Positions 26,151 through 35,077 of a stretch of 64,000 nt of DNA are shown one piece after another. Numbering within the stretch: the stretch's first letter is position 1; each line of letters starts with the position of its first letter. A program made the translations under genes and the position numbers. The notes below the pieces were generated by a model. The model did no database searches, was not told the DNA's origin, and saw only the letters and a program-made list of their open reading frames with translations. This stretch comes from Hippea maritima DSM 10411 (lineage in GTDB: Bacteria > Campylobacterota_A > Desulfurellia > Desulfurellales > Hippeaceae), in the NCBI RefSeq assembly GCF_000194135.1, contig NC_015318.1, forward strand, positions 1,068,501 to 1,132,500. Reading direction: 5' to 3'.

Positions 26151-27263
26151 ATGGCAAGAAAGTTTTTTGTATTTGCGATAGCGTTTCTTATAATTTCCCA
26201 TATTGCAAACGCTAAAGTCTTTAAATCTGTTCCTTACGTTGGCAAGGTTAGAGGTTTGGCTATAAAAAACTTTCAAGTTGAAGGAAAAAAGTTTTCTGTT
26301 GGCTCGTATGTAACAGTTGAATTTGATTTAAAAAACACCTCTTCTAAGCCAATAAAGTTAGGTAAATATGGTGCTTTTGTTGCCTGTCGCGACCCAAATA
26401 ACAAAAACAGGGACTTTGCCCACCAATACAAATTTTACAAACTAAACAGCCATAAACAAATACATATAAAGGGTAGGATAAAGATAAACAAAAGTGGCTG
26501 GTGGAGATTCTGGCCCGGCCTTTACCTCTTGCATTTCGGTTTTGCGCCCAGTGAGTGGGGTAAGATAAAGTTAAAAGCAAAAAGAGAATCACAAGGAAGC
26601 TCAAGTGGTTCTCATGAGATGAAAAACCCCAAAAAACTTGTTCTTAAACCTCCATTCAATACATGTTCAGGATGGAAAACCTCACCGGGTGTAGCACAAA
26701 CAAGATATTACTGTAACCCAAGCACCGGCTACATTGGCATATTTGATTCTGCATGGACAGGCGGTGCAGCCTCGTATGCTTTGATGTATGTATTTTTCAA
26801 CAGTCCGAAAAACCAAAGGGTTAAGATTAAAGCAATATTTTATTACACAGGGGGAGCAAAAACTACCGGAGTCGCGGCTTTTGCAGGTTTTCAGGCAATA
26901 CACCATTACAACAATAAATTTTATAGAAGGGATATAGAAGCAGGTTTGAACTATGATATAGCCACCCAAAAGATAATAGATGTAGCTCTATTTGCAATAC
27001 CATCTGTTACTCACATTAAAGATGTTAAAGAGGCATTGGAGATTATAAGCACAATAAGGGATGCAATGACTTTATTGAAAGAGATGAAAGATCTGTATAA
27101 TGTTAGAAAGGCTAAAAAATATGTCTATACCTTTTACATTAATGCAAAGAAAGGAAGTAATTTTGTAGGTATAGGTTTGAGAGGGAATTGTAGCGGTGTT
27201 GTTACTGGCTCATCCTTTGTTGTGGTTGCAGCACAGTTGGCTCAAGTTGAGATTCTGTTTTGA
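26151..27263 (+). CDS. secreted protein of unknown function
   Basis: The 370-residue protein has a clear signal peptide (about 1-21, ending NA before KVFKSV). A beta-rich Ig/CARDB-like segment (about 30-140) contains VTVEFDLKNTSSKPIKLG. After a Ser-rich linker, a cysteine-containing domain (about 165-370) includes a hydrophobic helical stretch near 255-320. I do not recognise the C-terminal domain. It stands alone behind a strong promoter. Like the CARDB and Ig-like exported proteins at 46276-51459 it looks like an envelope or surface component. Confidence 0.65.
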   Translation: MARKFFVFAIAFLIISHIANAKVFKSVPYVGKVRGLAIKNFQVEGKKFSVGSYVTVEFDLKNTSSKPIKLGKYGAFVACRDPNNKNRDFAHQYKFYKLNSHKQIHIKGRIKINKSGWWRFWPGLYLLHFGFAPSEWGKIKLKAKRESQGSSSGSHEMKNPKKLVLKPPFNTCSGWKTSPGVAQTRYYCNPSTGYIGIFDSAWTGGAASYALMYVFFNSPKNQRVKIKAIFYYTGGAKTTGVAAFAGFQAIHHYNNKFYRRDIEAGLNYDIATQKIIDVALFAIPSVTHIKDVKEALEIISTIRDAMTLLKEMKDLYNVRKAKKYVYTFYINAKKGSNFVGIGLRGNCSGVVTGSSFVVVAAQLAQVEILF

Positions 27264-27439
27264 TATTATAAAGAACAAAAGCTTTCACAAACGTATCTTT
27301 AATGTTTATACCACTTCTTCACTTTTAACTTGATATAAAATGATAATTAATCTATATTTGTAAATATGGATGTTTCTTTAAAAATCTATAGAGTGGGTGG
27401 TTTGTTTAACCCCAAAAATAAAGAAAGGAGTGCAAGCCA

Positions 27440-28060
27440 ATGGAAACATTAACCATTTGCGTGCCGTTTTTTGCTCTTCCCGGTATGAAAGAGACATGTA
27501 GCGATCTGGTAGGTGATCAAAATCTAATCCTCAGGGATATATTGGGATTAAACCCATTAAGAAAAGGAGAATACGAAAACGGCCCTTATTTAGAGGGTTT
27601 CAACGTTGATGGGAAACTTGATTATGTATTCTACTTTGAAGAAGTAGAAAAAATTATTGAAAAACAGGTATATGATCAAATCTATATACTATTCAGAGCT
27701 ATTTATAAACCTTACCAAAAGGAAACTCAGCATTTGGTTGTTGGATACTATACAGTAGAAAATACCCAAGGCATAGAGATAGCACCTGGAGCATACGCAA
27801 TAACAGGCACAAGTGCATATTTCGTAGACTACAAAGACGCATTAAATATAACCGATATAATTGTAGGTTACAACCTACAAGATTCCATAATGAAGAGTAA
27901 CAGCCAAAACCATCCAGAATACAAAGACTGGGTAAACGGATGGCTTGAGCATATAAAATCAAAGGAAAACAAATTAGAGGCTTACATAGAGAGAAGCAAA
28001 AAGCTAAGAACGCTAAAGACAGAGGAAAATTACAAAGAGAAGTTGGAAGGGTGTTTATAA
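27440..28060 (+). CDS. hypothetical protein preceding an EF-G paralogue
   Basis: The 206-residue protein has no signal peptide or membrane segment and a charged C-terminal helix (about 165-206). The ATG follows AAGGAG with nine-base spacing. It ends 24 bases before the EF-G-like gene and is probably cotranscribed with it. I do not recognise a family. Its link with a translational-type GTPase suggests a cytoplasmic role, but no function can be claimed. Confidence 0.6.
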   Translation: METLTICVPFFALPGMKETCSDLVGDQNLILRDILGLNPLRKGEYENGPYLEGFNVDGKLDYVFYFEEVEKIIEKQVYDQIYILFRAIYKPYQKETQHLVVGYYTVENTQGIEIAPGAYAITGTSAYFVDYKDALNITDIIVGYNLQDSIMKSNSQNHPEYKDWVNGWLEHIKSKENKLEAYIERSKKLRTLKTEENYKEKLEGCL

Positions 28061-28084
28061 AAAACAAATCGGAGGTAAACATTT

Positions 28085-30103
28085 ATGGGTGTAGCTACTG
28101 ACAAAAAGAGAGTTGTTGCAATTTGTGGCTCTGGGGGTGTGGGGAAAACCACACTATGTGAAGATATTTTATTTAAAACCAAAAAAATCACCAGGAAGGG
28201 CTCAACAGACAAGGGCAACACAACAATGGATTTTGACTCTGAGGAAATCGATAGAAAAATCTCACTTCAGCTTGCCGTCGGTTATACCGAATGGAAAAAG
28301 CATTTTATTTATCTCATAGATACACCCGGATATCACAACTTCATAGCTGACGCTCTCTGTGGAATAAAGGCCTCGGATGCGGCAGTAATGTTGATAGACA
28401 TAAAAGATGGACCAGAGGCGCAAAACGAAAGATTGCTCGATGAAATAAGAAAAGAAAACAAGCCGGCCATCTTCTTTTTAAACGGCATAGATAAAGAAGA
28501 TATAAACTTTCAAAACACCATCCAATCCATAAAAGACAGTTTAACCCCAAAGGCATTCCTGCTCCAACTACCTATACTCAAAGATGCAAAAGTTGTAGGG
28601 TATGTCGATATAATTCAGAAAAAGGCATTCTCGTTTGAGGACAACAAAGAAATGGAGCTGCCAGCCGAGATAGCTGATGAGCTCGAAGAAAGATACATGG
28701 AACTTGTTGAAGAGGTTTCAACATACGATGATGAGCTCATGGAAAAGTATTTAGAAGGTGAAGAACTGGATAAAGACACTGTAGTAAAAACACTCAAAGA
28801 AGCCGTAAAAAGCGGTGGTTTTTATCCTGTAATTTTGGGCTCAGGGCTAAAAGGATACGGAACTGAGCAACTTTTGGATGAAATAGTTGATCTATTGCCT
28901 TCACCTGAGAATATGTTTGAAGAACCTGCAGGACTTGTATTTAAAACCTATAACGACCCACAAATGGGTAAAATAAGCCTTGTAAGGGTTTACTCAGGTT
29001 CTCTAAAGGCAGATACATCATACTACAATGTAAACAAAGACCAAGAAGAGAGATTAGGCACAATAAACCTTATGCTAGGCAAAAGTTTATCAAAAGTAGA
29101 AGAGGCTACGACGGGGGACATATTCGCTGTCGCAAAACTAAAGATAACCCAAACTGGGGACACCATAGCCAACAAAGGCAGCGAAGTTAAATGTGAGTTT
29201 GTAAAGATGCCATTACCATACATATCTGCTGCCATATACGGTGCAAGCAAAGGCGATGAGGAAAAAATCGGTGCAGCCATAAGCAAAATTATCGAGGCAG
29301 ATCCATCACTGTCATTCACAAGAAACGATGAAACAGGAGAATTTATATTAACAGGAATGGGTAAACTCCATCTTGAAACAGTTGTGTCAAGACTCAAAAA
29401 GAAATATGGCGTTGAAGCCCAACTAAAGACACCAAAGGTTGCATACAAAGAAACAATAAAAGGTAAAACCTCATCCCATGGAAGATACAAAAAACAAACC
29501 GGCGGCCATGGTCAATTTGGAGATTGTGTCATAGAGATAGAACCACTCCCAAGAGGAAAAGGATTTGAGTTTGAAGATTTGATTGTTGGAGGTGCTATAC
29601 CTAAGCAATTTATACCATCGGTCGAAAAGGGTATTAAGAATGCAATGGAGCAGGGATTTTTAGCGGGTTATCCTATGATAGATATTAAGATAAAGCTTGT
29701 TGATGGTAAATACCATCCGGTCGATTCAAGTGATTTGGCATTTCAGATGGCAGGCTCTATAGCATTCAAAGAAGGTGTTGCAAAATGCAAACCTGTCCTG
29801 CTTGAGCCTATTGTTGAAATGGAGGTTTATGTGCCCGATGAGGTAATGGGCGATGTCATAGGAGACTTAAATTCAAGAAGGGGCAGGGTCCTGGGCATGG
29901 AGCCTTATGAGGACAAAAAAGGGTATCAGCGTATTAGAGCCTTGGTTCCAGAGGCTGAGATCTTAGAATATGCTCCATCCTTGCGCTCTTTAACCGCAGG
30001 CAGAGGATTCTTTAAGTACCAATTTTCAACATATGAAGAGGTCCCACCTCAGATAGCAGAAAAAATAATTGAAGAATCAAAGCAGGAAGAAGATAAAAAA
30101 TAA
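28085..30103 (+). CDS. fusA2: elongation factor G-like translational GTPase (EF-G2 type)
   Basis: The 672-residue protein has the EF-G domain order: GTPase domain (1-260), beta-barrel domain II (about 270-375), and domains III-V. Domain IV includes GRYKKQTGGHGQFGDC and domain V includes the EVMGDVIGDLNSRRGRVLGM motif. The P-loop is GSGGVGKT (15-22) and G3 is DTPGYHNF at 79-86, with Tyr where canonical EF-G has His, as in EF-G2 proteins. The guanine-specificity motif NKxD is replaced by NGID (133-136), which is odd. It is probably a paralogue with a specialised role rather than the main elongation factor, which should lie elsewhere. The ATG follows GGAGG. Confidence 0.88.
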   Translation: MGVATDKKRVVAICGSGGVGKTTLCEDILFKTKKITRKGSTDKGNTTMDFDSEEIDRKISLQLAVGYTEWKKHFIYLIDTPGYHNFIADALCGIKASDAAVMLIDIKDGPEAQNERLLDEIRKENKPAIFFLNGIDKEDINFQNTIQSIKDSLTPKAFLLQLPILKDAKVVGYVDIIQKKAFSFEDNKEMELPAEIADELEERYMELVEEVSTYDDELMEKYLEGEELDKDTVVKTLKEAVKSGGFYPVILGSGLKGYGTEQLLDEIVDLLPSPENMFEEPAGLVFKTYNDPQMGKISLVRVYSGSLKADTSYYNVNKDQEERLGTINLMLGKSLSKVEEATTGDIFAVAKLKITQTGDTIANKGSEVKCEFVKMPLPYISAAIYGASKGDEEKIGAAISKIIEADPSLSFTRNDETGEFILTGMGKLHLETVVSRLKKKYGVEAQLKTPKVAYKETIKGKTSSHGRYKKQTGGHGQFGDCVIEIEPLPRGKGFEFEDLIVGGAIPKQFIPSVEKGIKNAMEQGFLAGYPMIDIKIKLVDGKYHPVDSSDLAFQMAGSIAFKEGVAKCKPVLLEPIVEMEVYVPDEVMGDVIGDLNSRRGRVLGMEPYEDKKGYQRIRALVPEAEILEYAPSLRSLTAGRGFFKYQFSTYEEVPPQIAEKIIEESKQEEDKK

Positions 30104-30129
30104 AATAGGGGGGTCAACCCCCTTTATTT
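30104..30129 (+). terminator. terminator after the EF-G-like gene
   Basis: Six G (30108-30113), TCAA and five C (30118-30122) form a strong hairpin followed by TTTATTTG. The flanking A-rich and T-rich runs make it potentially bidirectional, serving also the convergent usp operon. Confidence 0.75.
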
Positions 30130-30133
30130 GTCC

Positions 30134-30592
30134 TTAATGAGGAGTTTTAACTACTAATACGGGTATTTCGCTCAGGCGCATTACCTTCTCGGTAACACTT
30201 CCAAACATAAATCTTTCAAGGCCGCTTCTACCATGAGCACCCATCACTATTATGTCTATTCCGTTCTTTTTGGAAAATTCAACGATACTTTTTGCAGCTT
30301 CTCCTACCTCTATAACAACCTCTGCATCTTGAATATTGTATCTATTCCTAATGTGTTCTATTTCCTTTATGGCCTCCTCCCTCAAGGAATTTACTATCTG
30401 TTCAGCTGGAAATGATGGGACATAACCCACATAGCTGTTTATATCCGTTATGCAGTGGTAGATATAAAGCTTTGCATCAAACTTATCAGACATAGCCTTG
30501 GCATAACTCAAAGCATAAATAGAAGCTTCCGACAAATCCGTTGGAGCCAAAATTTTCCTAACAGAAATACCGTTCATAACTCCCCCTTTCAT
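30134..30592 (-). CDS. universal stress protein (UspA family)
   Basis: The protein of about 152 residues has the Usp fold with the ATP-binding motif GAHGRSGLERFMFGSVTEKV near the C terminus, so it is an ATP-binding type. Usp proteins support survival under stress; the partner is unknown. The first ATG (30592) overlaps the asd stop (ATGA). A second ATG five codons in (30577) lies close behind GGGGGAG, so the exact start is unsure. It is the last gene of the prs-rplY-pth-asd operon. Confidence 0.9.
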   Translation of the reverse strand: MKGGVMNGISVRKILAPTDLSEASIYALSYAKAMSDKFDAKLYIYHCITDINSYVGYVPSFPAEQIVNSLREEAIKEIEHIRNRYNIQDAEVVIEVGEAAKSIVEFSKKNGIDIIVMGAHGRSGLERFMFGSVTEKVMRLSEIPVLVVKTPH

Positions 30593-31611
30593 AGGTACTC
30601 TTTAATGAGTATCTCGGCTATCTGCACAGCATTGAGTGCAGCGCCTTTTCTCAAGTTATCAGAAACAACCCATAGATTAAGCCCGTTTTCGACAGACTCA
30701 TCCCTTCTAATCCTACCTATAAATGTCTCATCTTTACCCGCTGCATCTATAGCTGTAGGATACTCTAAATTTGCTGGATTATCAACAACTTTGCAACCAG
30801 GTGATTTATTTAGAAGCTCTCTAACTTCATTCAAATCAAATGGTTTTTCTGTCTCAACATTGACCGATTCTGAATGTCCCCTAAATACAGGCACCCTAAC
30901 ACATGTTGCAGTTACAGGCAACCCAGGTTTATGAAATATCTTCCTTGTTTCGTTTATCATCTTTACCTCTTCTTTTGTATAACCATCATCAAAGAAAACA
31001 TCTATATGTGGCACACAATTAAATGCTATCCTTTTTGGAATCTTATTTGGCTTGCATTCGTCATATTTAAACTCAAACCATGCCTTTGTCTGCTCAACTA
31101 ATTCCTCCATAGCCTTTTTACCAGCACCCGATGTAGCCTGATAGGTAGATACAACAATTCTTTTTATACCATAGTTATCCAATATAGGCTTTAGGGCAAC
31201 AACCATTTGAATAGTAGAACAGTTTGGGTTTGCTATTATACCTCTGTTTTTATACATTGCTACATCATCAGGATTCACCTCTGGCACAACCAAAGGTATA
31301 TCCTTATCCATTCTAAAATGACTCGTATTATCCACCACAATAGCACCGCTTTCTGCTGCTATTGGAGCAAACTGTTTACTTATGCTACCACCTGCTGAAA
31401 ATAAAGCTATATCTATACCCTTAAACGAATTTTTATCCAAAACCTCTACTGGGATGTCTTCACCCTTAAATCTAACCGTTTTACCTATACTTCTCTCTGA
31501 AGCTAATGGTCTTAAAGATTTAACAGGAAAGTTTCTCTGTTCTAATGTGAATACCATCTCCTCGCCTACAGCACCAGTAGCACCAACAACGGCAACAGCA
31601 TACTCTTTCAT
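30589..31611 (-). CDS. asd: aspartate-semialdehyde dehydrogenase
   Basis: This enzyme converts aspartyl phosphate to aspartate semialdehyde with NADPH, for lysine, threonine, methionine and diaminopimelate synthesis. The nucleotide-binding motif GATGAVG lies at 10-16 and the catalytic cysteine is in NPNCSTIQ (about Cys131). The 340-residue length is typical. Its start overlaps the pth stop by ATGA. Confidence 0.96.
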   Translation of the reverse strand: MKEYAVAVVGATGAVGEEMVFTLEQRNFPVKSLRPLASERSIGKTVRFKGEDIPVEVLDKNSFKGIDIALFSAGGSISKQFAPIAAESGAIVVDNTSHFRMDKDIPLVVPEVNPDDVAMYKNRGIIANPNCSTIQMVVALKPILDNYGIKRIVVSTYQATSGAGKKAMEELVEQTKAWFEFKYDECKPNKIPKRIAFNCVPHIDVFFDDGYTKEEVKMINETRKIFHKPGLPVTATCVRVPVFRGHSESVNVETEKPFDLNEVRELLNKSPGCKVVDNPANLEYPTAIDAAGKDETFIGRIRRDESVENGLNLWVVSDNLRKGAALNAVQIAEILIKEYL

Positions 31612-32189
31612 TGCTTTATAACCTCCCTATTTAAACTATTATATTCATTCATCGCCTTATTCAAGCCTTCCTTGATAATACATACAACAGCATCGGCAGA
31701 CAATCTAACAGCTTGGTTTACAATTTCAAGTTCATTTTCCTTAAAGTTTCTCAACACATAATCTCTAACATTACCTTCCCTTCCTACGCCAATTTTAACC
31801 CTTGCAAAATCCTTGCTTGATAATGTTTGTATAATAGACTCTACACCCTTATGTCCGCCGCTTGATGAGTTCTTTTTTATCTTAATTCTACCAAGAGGCA
31901 AATCAACATCATCGTGAATTACAATAAGCCTATTTAAGGGGATTTTATAAAAAGAAAAAACCTCACCTACACTAATACCACTCAAATTCATGTATGTTAT
32001 AGGCTTTAATACCCCTACTTTATAGCTGCCTAAAGAGAATTCTCCAAAAAAACCCTTAAATTTGTTTTTTAAAGTAAAATCAAAATCAAAAAGAAAAGAC
32101 AAGGAATCGCACACCATGAATCCCACATTGTGGGGGGTCAATGCGTATTCCTTGCCAGGATTTCCAAGGCCAACTACAAGCCAATCCAT
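31608..32189 (-). CDS. pth: peptidyl-tRNA hydrolase
   Basis: Pth recycles tRNA from prematurely released peptidyl-tRNA. The N-terminal motif GLGNPGKEYALTPHNVGF includes the catalytic His. The central motif IHDDVDLPLGRIKIKKN and GGHKGVESI also match. The start is the ATG at 32189, directly after a TTG that extends the frame by one codon. It lies downstream of rplY, the same order as in many bacteria. Confidence 0.95.
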   Translation of the reverse strand: MDWLVVGLGNPGKEYALTPHNVGFMVCDSLSFLFDFDFTLKNKFKGFFGEFSLGSYKVGVLKPITYMNLSGISVGEVFSFYKIPLNRLIVIHDDVDLPLGRIKIKKNSSSGGHKGVESIIQTLSSKDFARVKIGVGREGNVRDYVLRNFKENELEIVNQAVRLSADAVVCIIKEGLNKAMNEYNSLNREVIKQ

Positions 32190-32198
32190 CAATTGATG

Positions 32199-32786
32199 TT
32201 ATGACTCTTCTTCTATTTCTTCTTCCTCGCCCTCTTCAGTCTCCTCTAAAGCTTTACCTAAAATAGCAACAAGTGTGAAGTTTTTGGATGATTTGACCCT
32301 TACACCCTCGGGCATATCAAGGTCAAAAACATGAACAACATCACCAATTTGAAGGTTAGTAACGTCTATTTCTATTTCATTTGGAATGGCTTCAGGCAAA
32401 GCTTCAACTGTAATCCTCTTGCGTGGCTGATAAAGATCGCCACCCATTTTAACACCTTTAGACTCACCAACAACCCTAACAGGTACGTCAACTGTTACAG
32501 GCCTTCCTTCTGTAAGTTTATAAAAATCTACGTGCTCTACCTCTTCTTTTACGGGGTGCCACTGAATCTCTTTAACTATAACTTTAAACTCTTCATTATC
32601 CAGCTTAAGTTCAAATCTATCATTTCTACGACTTCTTCTTATGGCTGCCATAAATTCAGACCTATCGACAGCTATATGCTCACTGCCGAAGTCGGCCCCG
32701 TAAATAACGGCGGGTATTTTGCCTTCTCTCCTTAATTTTTTGGCTGCCTTTGTTCCAATATCCCTCTTCTGTGCTGTTATCAACAT
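32199..32786 (-). CDS. rplY: 50S ribosomal protein L25 (CTC/TL5 long form)
   Basis: It binds 5S rRNA in the large subunit. The protein has the N-terminal L25 domain (about 1-90) plus the C-terminal beta domain of the TL5/CTC form (about 95-180), and ends in a very acidic Glu tail. The ATG at 32786 has GAGGTGG upstream and gives 195 residues; a GTG at 32798 overlaps that ribosome site. It sits between prs and pth. Confidence 0.95.
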   Translation of the reverse strand: MLITAQKRDIGTKAAKKLRREGKIPAVIYGADFGSEHIAVDRSEFMAAIRRSRRNDRFELKLDNEEFKVIVKEIQWHPVKEEVEHVDFYKLTEGRPVTVDVPVRVVGESKGVKMGGDLYQPRKRITVEALPEAIPNEIEIDVTNLQIGDVVHVFDLDMPEGVRVKSSKNFTLVAILGKALEETEEGEEEEIEEES

Positions 32787-32810
32787 CTTATCTTCCACCT
32801 CACAACTTTA

Positions 32811-33761
32811 TTAATCAAAAATGGCGCTTAGCGACTCTTTATGATAAACCCTTCTTATAGCCTCACCAATTATCTCGCCAACGGAGAGAACCTTTATTTT
32901 ATCCGTAGGTATAGGTTTTTCGAATGTTATAGTATTGGTAACCGCAAGCTCTTTCAAGGGTGAGTTATTTATTTTTTCTATTGCATTGCCGCTCAACACA
33001 GGATGAGTACAACAAGCATAAACCTCTTTTGCCCCTTCTTTGTGAATAGCCTTAGCTGCATTGGTCAATGTTCCTGCCGTATCAACTATATCGTCAACTA
33101 TAACGGCAACTTTATCTTTAACATCACCTATTATATGCATTATTTCACTAACGTTGGGTTTAGGCCTTCTCTTGTCTATTATGGCAATAGAGCAACCCAG
33201 CTTCTTTGCATAGTATCTCGCCCTTTCAACGCCACCTGCATCAGGAGATACAATAACCAAATCACTATCCTTTGAAGCCATATTTTCCCTTATATACTTA
33301 AGCATTATTGGAGCTGCATAAAGATGGTCAACCGGTATATCAAAAAATCCTTGAATCTGCCCAGCGTGCAGATCCATAGACATTATCCTATCTGCACCTG
33401 CAGTCGTTATAAGATCGGCTAACAATTTTGCTGAAATAGGAACTCTTGGAAGAACCTTTCTATCTTGCCTTGCATAGGCATAGTATGGAACAACAACTGT
33501 TATGGAGCTTGCAGATGATCTTTTTAAGGCATCCAAAGTTACCAAAAGCTCCATAATATTATCGTTCACAGGGGACGATAAAGACTGTATTAAAAATACA
33601 TCAGCACCCCTGACACTCTCATCTATCTGAACATATATCTCTCCATCGCTAAACCTTGAGATCTGAGCCTCGGCCAAGCCCACGCCAAGATACCTTGAAA
33701 TCTCCTCTGCCAAAGCCCTATTAGCCGTTCCACTTATGAGCTTAAGTTGTGACATCTTCAC
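32811..33761 (-). CDS. prs: ribose-phosphate pyrophosphokinase
   Basis: Prs makes PRPP from ribose 5-phosphate and ATP for purine, pyrimidine, NAD, His and Trp synthesis. The 316-residue protein shows the class I motifs DLHAGQIQGFFDIPVDHLYA, shown in full at about residues 133-152, and the PRPP loop DDIVDTAGTLTNAA. The start is GTG at 33761 (with AGGA seven bases upstream) or ATG two codons later. It lies just downstream of tRNA-Gln and heads prs-rplY-pth-asd-usp. Confidence 0.95.
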   Translation of the reverse strand: MKMSQLKLISGTANRALAEEISRYLGVGLAEAQISRFSDGEIYVQIDESVRGADVFLIQSLSSPVNDNIMELLVTLDALKRSSASSITVVVPYYAYARQDRKVLPRVPISAKLLADLITTAGADRIMSMDLHAGQIQGFFDIPVDHLYAAPIMLKYIRENMASKDSDLVIVSPDAGGVERARYYAKKLGCSIAIIDKRRPKPNVSEIMHIIGDVKDKVAVIVDDIVDTAGTLTNAAKAIHKEGAKEVYACCTHPVLSGNAIEKINNSPLKELAVTNTITFEKPIPTDKIKVLSVGEIIGEAIRRVYHKESLSAIFD

Positions 33762-33799
33762 TTAGCCTTCCTCTGAAATTTTAATTAAAAATAAAAAAA

Positions 33800-33873
33800 T
33801 GGCTGGGGCGGCTGGATTCGAACCAGCGATCGAGGATCCAAAGTCCTCTGCCTTACCACTTGGCTACGCCCCA
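33800..33873 (-). tRNA. tRNA-Gln (anticodon TTG)
   Basis: On the minus strand a 74-base cloverleaf begins TGGGGCG and ends CGCCCCA-GCCA, with U1-A72, as common in tRNA-Gln, and an encoded CCA. The anticodon loop CTTTGGA gives UUG. The T arm contains GGTTCGAATCC and the D arm AGCCAAGTGGTAAGGCA. It lies between the spoVG terminator and prs. No separate promoter is evident in the few bases between terminator and tRNA. Confidence 0.96.
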
Positions 33874-33889
33874 ACGGTCAAATAAAAAC

Positions 33890-33911
33890 CCGCAAGGGTT
33901 TCCCCTTGCGG
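33890..33911 (-). terminator. spoVG terminator
   Basis: On the minus strand CCGCAAGGG (33911-33903) pairs with CCCTTGCGG (33898-33890) around a 4-base loop and is followed by GTTTTTATTT, a standard intrinsic terminator between spoVG and tRNA-Gln. Confidence 0.8.
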
Positions 33912-33920
33912 AAAAAATTA

Positions 33921-34208
33921 TTATTCCTCTTCTTGAGCCTCTTCTTGCTTTTCTGCTTTTGCTTTCTCGTACTCCCCTAAGACAGCCTTCTCTAACTTCT
34001 GTCTCATCTCGTTGTTTAAAGGATGGGCAACATCTTTAAAGCTTCCATCCTTCATCTTCCTCGAAGGCATTGCCACAAACAAACCCTTCTGACCGCTAAT
34101 GATCTTAAGATCTCTTACAACAAACTCGTTGTCAAAGATTACCGTTGCAAAACCCTTTAACTTCTCATCACCCTCGATTGGGCTAACCCTTACCTCTGTA
34201 ATCTCCAT
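33921..34208 (-). CDS. spoVG: SpoVG family RNA/DNA-binding regulator
   Basis: The 95-residue protein carries the SpoVG core: MEITEVRVSP at the start, the LKGFATVIFDNEFVVRDLKI strand region, and MPSRKMKDGSFKDVAHP, then a charged acidic tail. SpoVG proteins are small site-specific nucleic-acid-binding regulators first known from Firmicutes and also found in some Gram-negatives. It is cotranscribed downstream of ispE (14-base gap), the same pairing as in Bacillus. There is no sporulation context here. Confidence 0.95.
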   Translation of the reverse strand: MEITEVRVSPIEGDEKLKGFATVIFDNEFVVRDLKIISGQKGLFVAMPSRKMKDGSFKDVAHPLNNEMRQKLEKAVLGEYEKAKAEKQEEAQEEE

Positions 34209-34222
34209 AATTCTACCTTTCC

Positions 34223-35077
34223 CTACCTTAAGATTTCTTCTGCAAAGTTTACAGTTTTACATAAAACCCCTCTCGTTTCAAGCTGCTCTTTTAACCCCTC
34301 TTCCGCTTGCACCTCCGAACCAAGAATTGAAAATACACAAGACCCACTTCCTGAAACCAAACCATTACCAGCTTCTTTTATTAGGGTTTCTTTAATCCAT
34401 TTTAAAAGATCAAACTCTTTCAGAACAACACTTTCAAGATCGTTGTGAAGGTGGTTTTTAAGCTCATGCATCGAGCAAAGACCATCCTTCACAGTAAGAG
34501 CCATTTTATTTAAGCCCTTAAGCTTTGTCAACCTCAATCTTTTATAAACAAATGCCGTTGAAACACTAAAATTTGGTATTGCAAGAAGGACCTTAAATCC
34601 TTCTGTATTACATTTAACCTTTGTAATTATTTCGCCCCTGCCCTCTGCTATTGCATCTCCATGTTCTACAAAAAAAGAAACATCACTTCCTATCTTTGCT
34701 GCAACCTCAAATAACTCTCCCCTACTTAAGGGAAAATCAAACAATTCATTTAAGCCCTTTAGTGTGTAAGCCGCATTCGAACTTCCACCGCCCAAGCCAC
34801 CACCTACAGGTATGTGTTTTTCTATTTCTATACTCACCTGAGGCTTTATTCCGGTTTTTTCAAAAAACAACCTTGCTGCCTTAACCGCCAAGTTGTCTTG
34901 ATTATTTAACTCATCTATATTGATACTGAACTTAAGGCCACCATCATTTCTTTCTATCTCTATCAGATCAAACAGATCTATTTTATGCATCAAAGTAAAA
35001 AGCTCATGATAACCGTCTGGCCTTTTGCCCAAGACATACAGCAGGGAATTTATCTTGGCAAACGATTTCAGTATCAC
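34223..35077 (-). CDS. ispE: 4-diphosphocytidyl-2-C-methyl-D-erythritol kinase
   Basis: IspE phosphorylates CDP-methylerythritol in the MEP isoprenoid pathway. The 284-residue GHMP kinase starts with LKSFAKINSLLYVLGKRPDGYHE and shows the ATP loop PVGGGLGGGSSNAA (about residues 90-105) and a C-terminal SGSGSCVFSI motif. The start codon is GTG, overlapping the mtaD stop (GTGA). Confidence 0.95.
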   Translation of the reverse strand: MILKSFAKINSLLYVLGKRPDGYHELFTLMHKIDLFDLIEIERNDGGLKFSINIDELNNQDNLAVKAARLFFEKTGIKPQVSIEIEKHIPVGGGLGGGSSNAAYTLKGLNELFDFPLSRGELFEVAAKIGSDVSFFVEHGDAIAEGRGEIITKVKCNTEGFKVLLAIPNFSVSTAFVYKRLRLTKLKGLNKMALTVKDGLCSMHELKNHLHNDLESVVLKEFDLLKWIKETLIKEAGNGLVSGSGSCVFSILGSEVQAEEGLKEQLETRGVLCKTVNFAEEILR

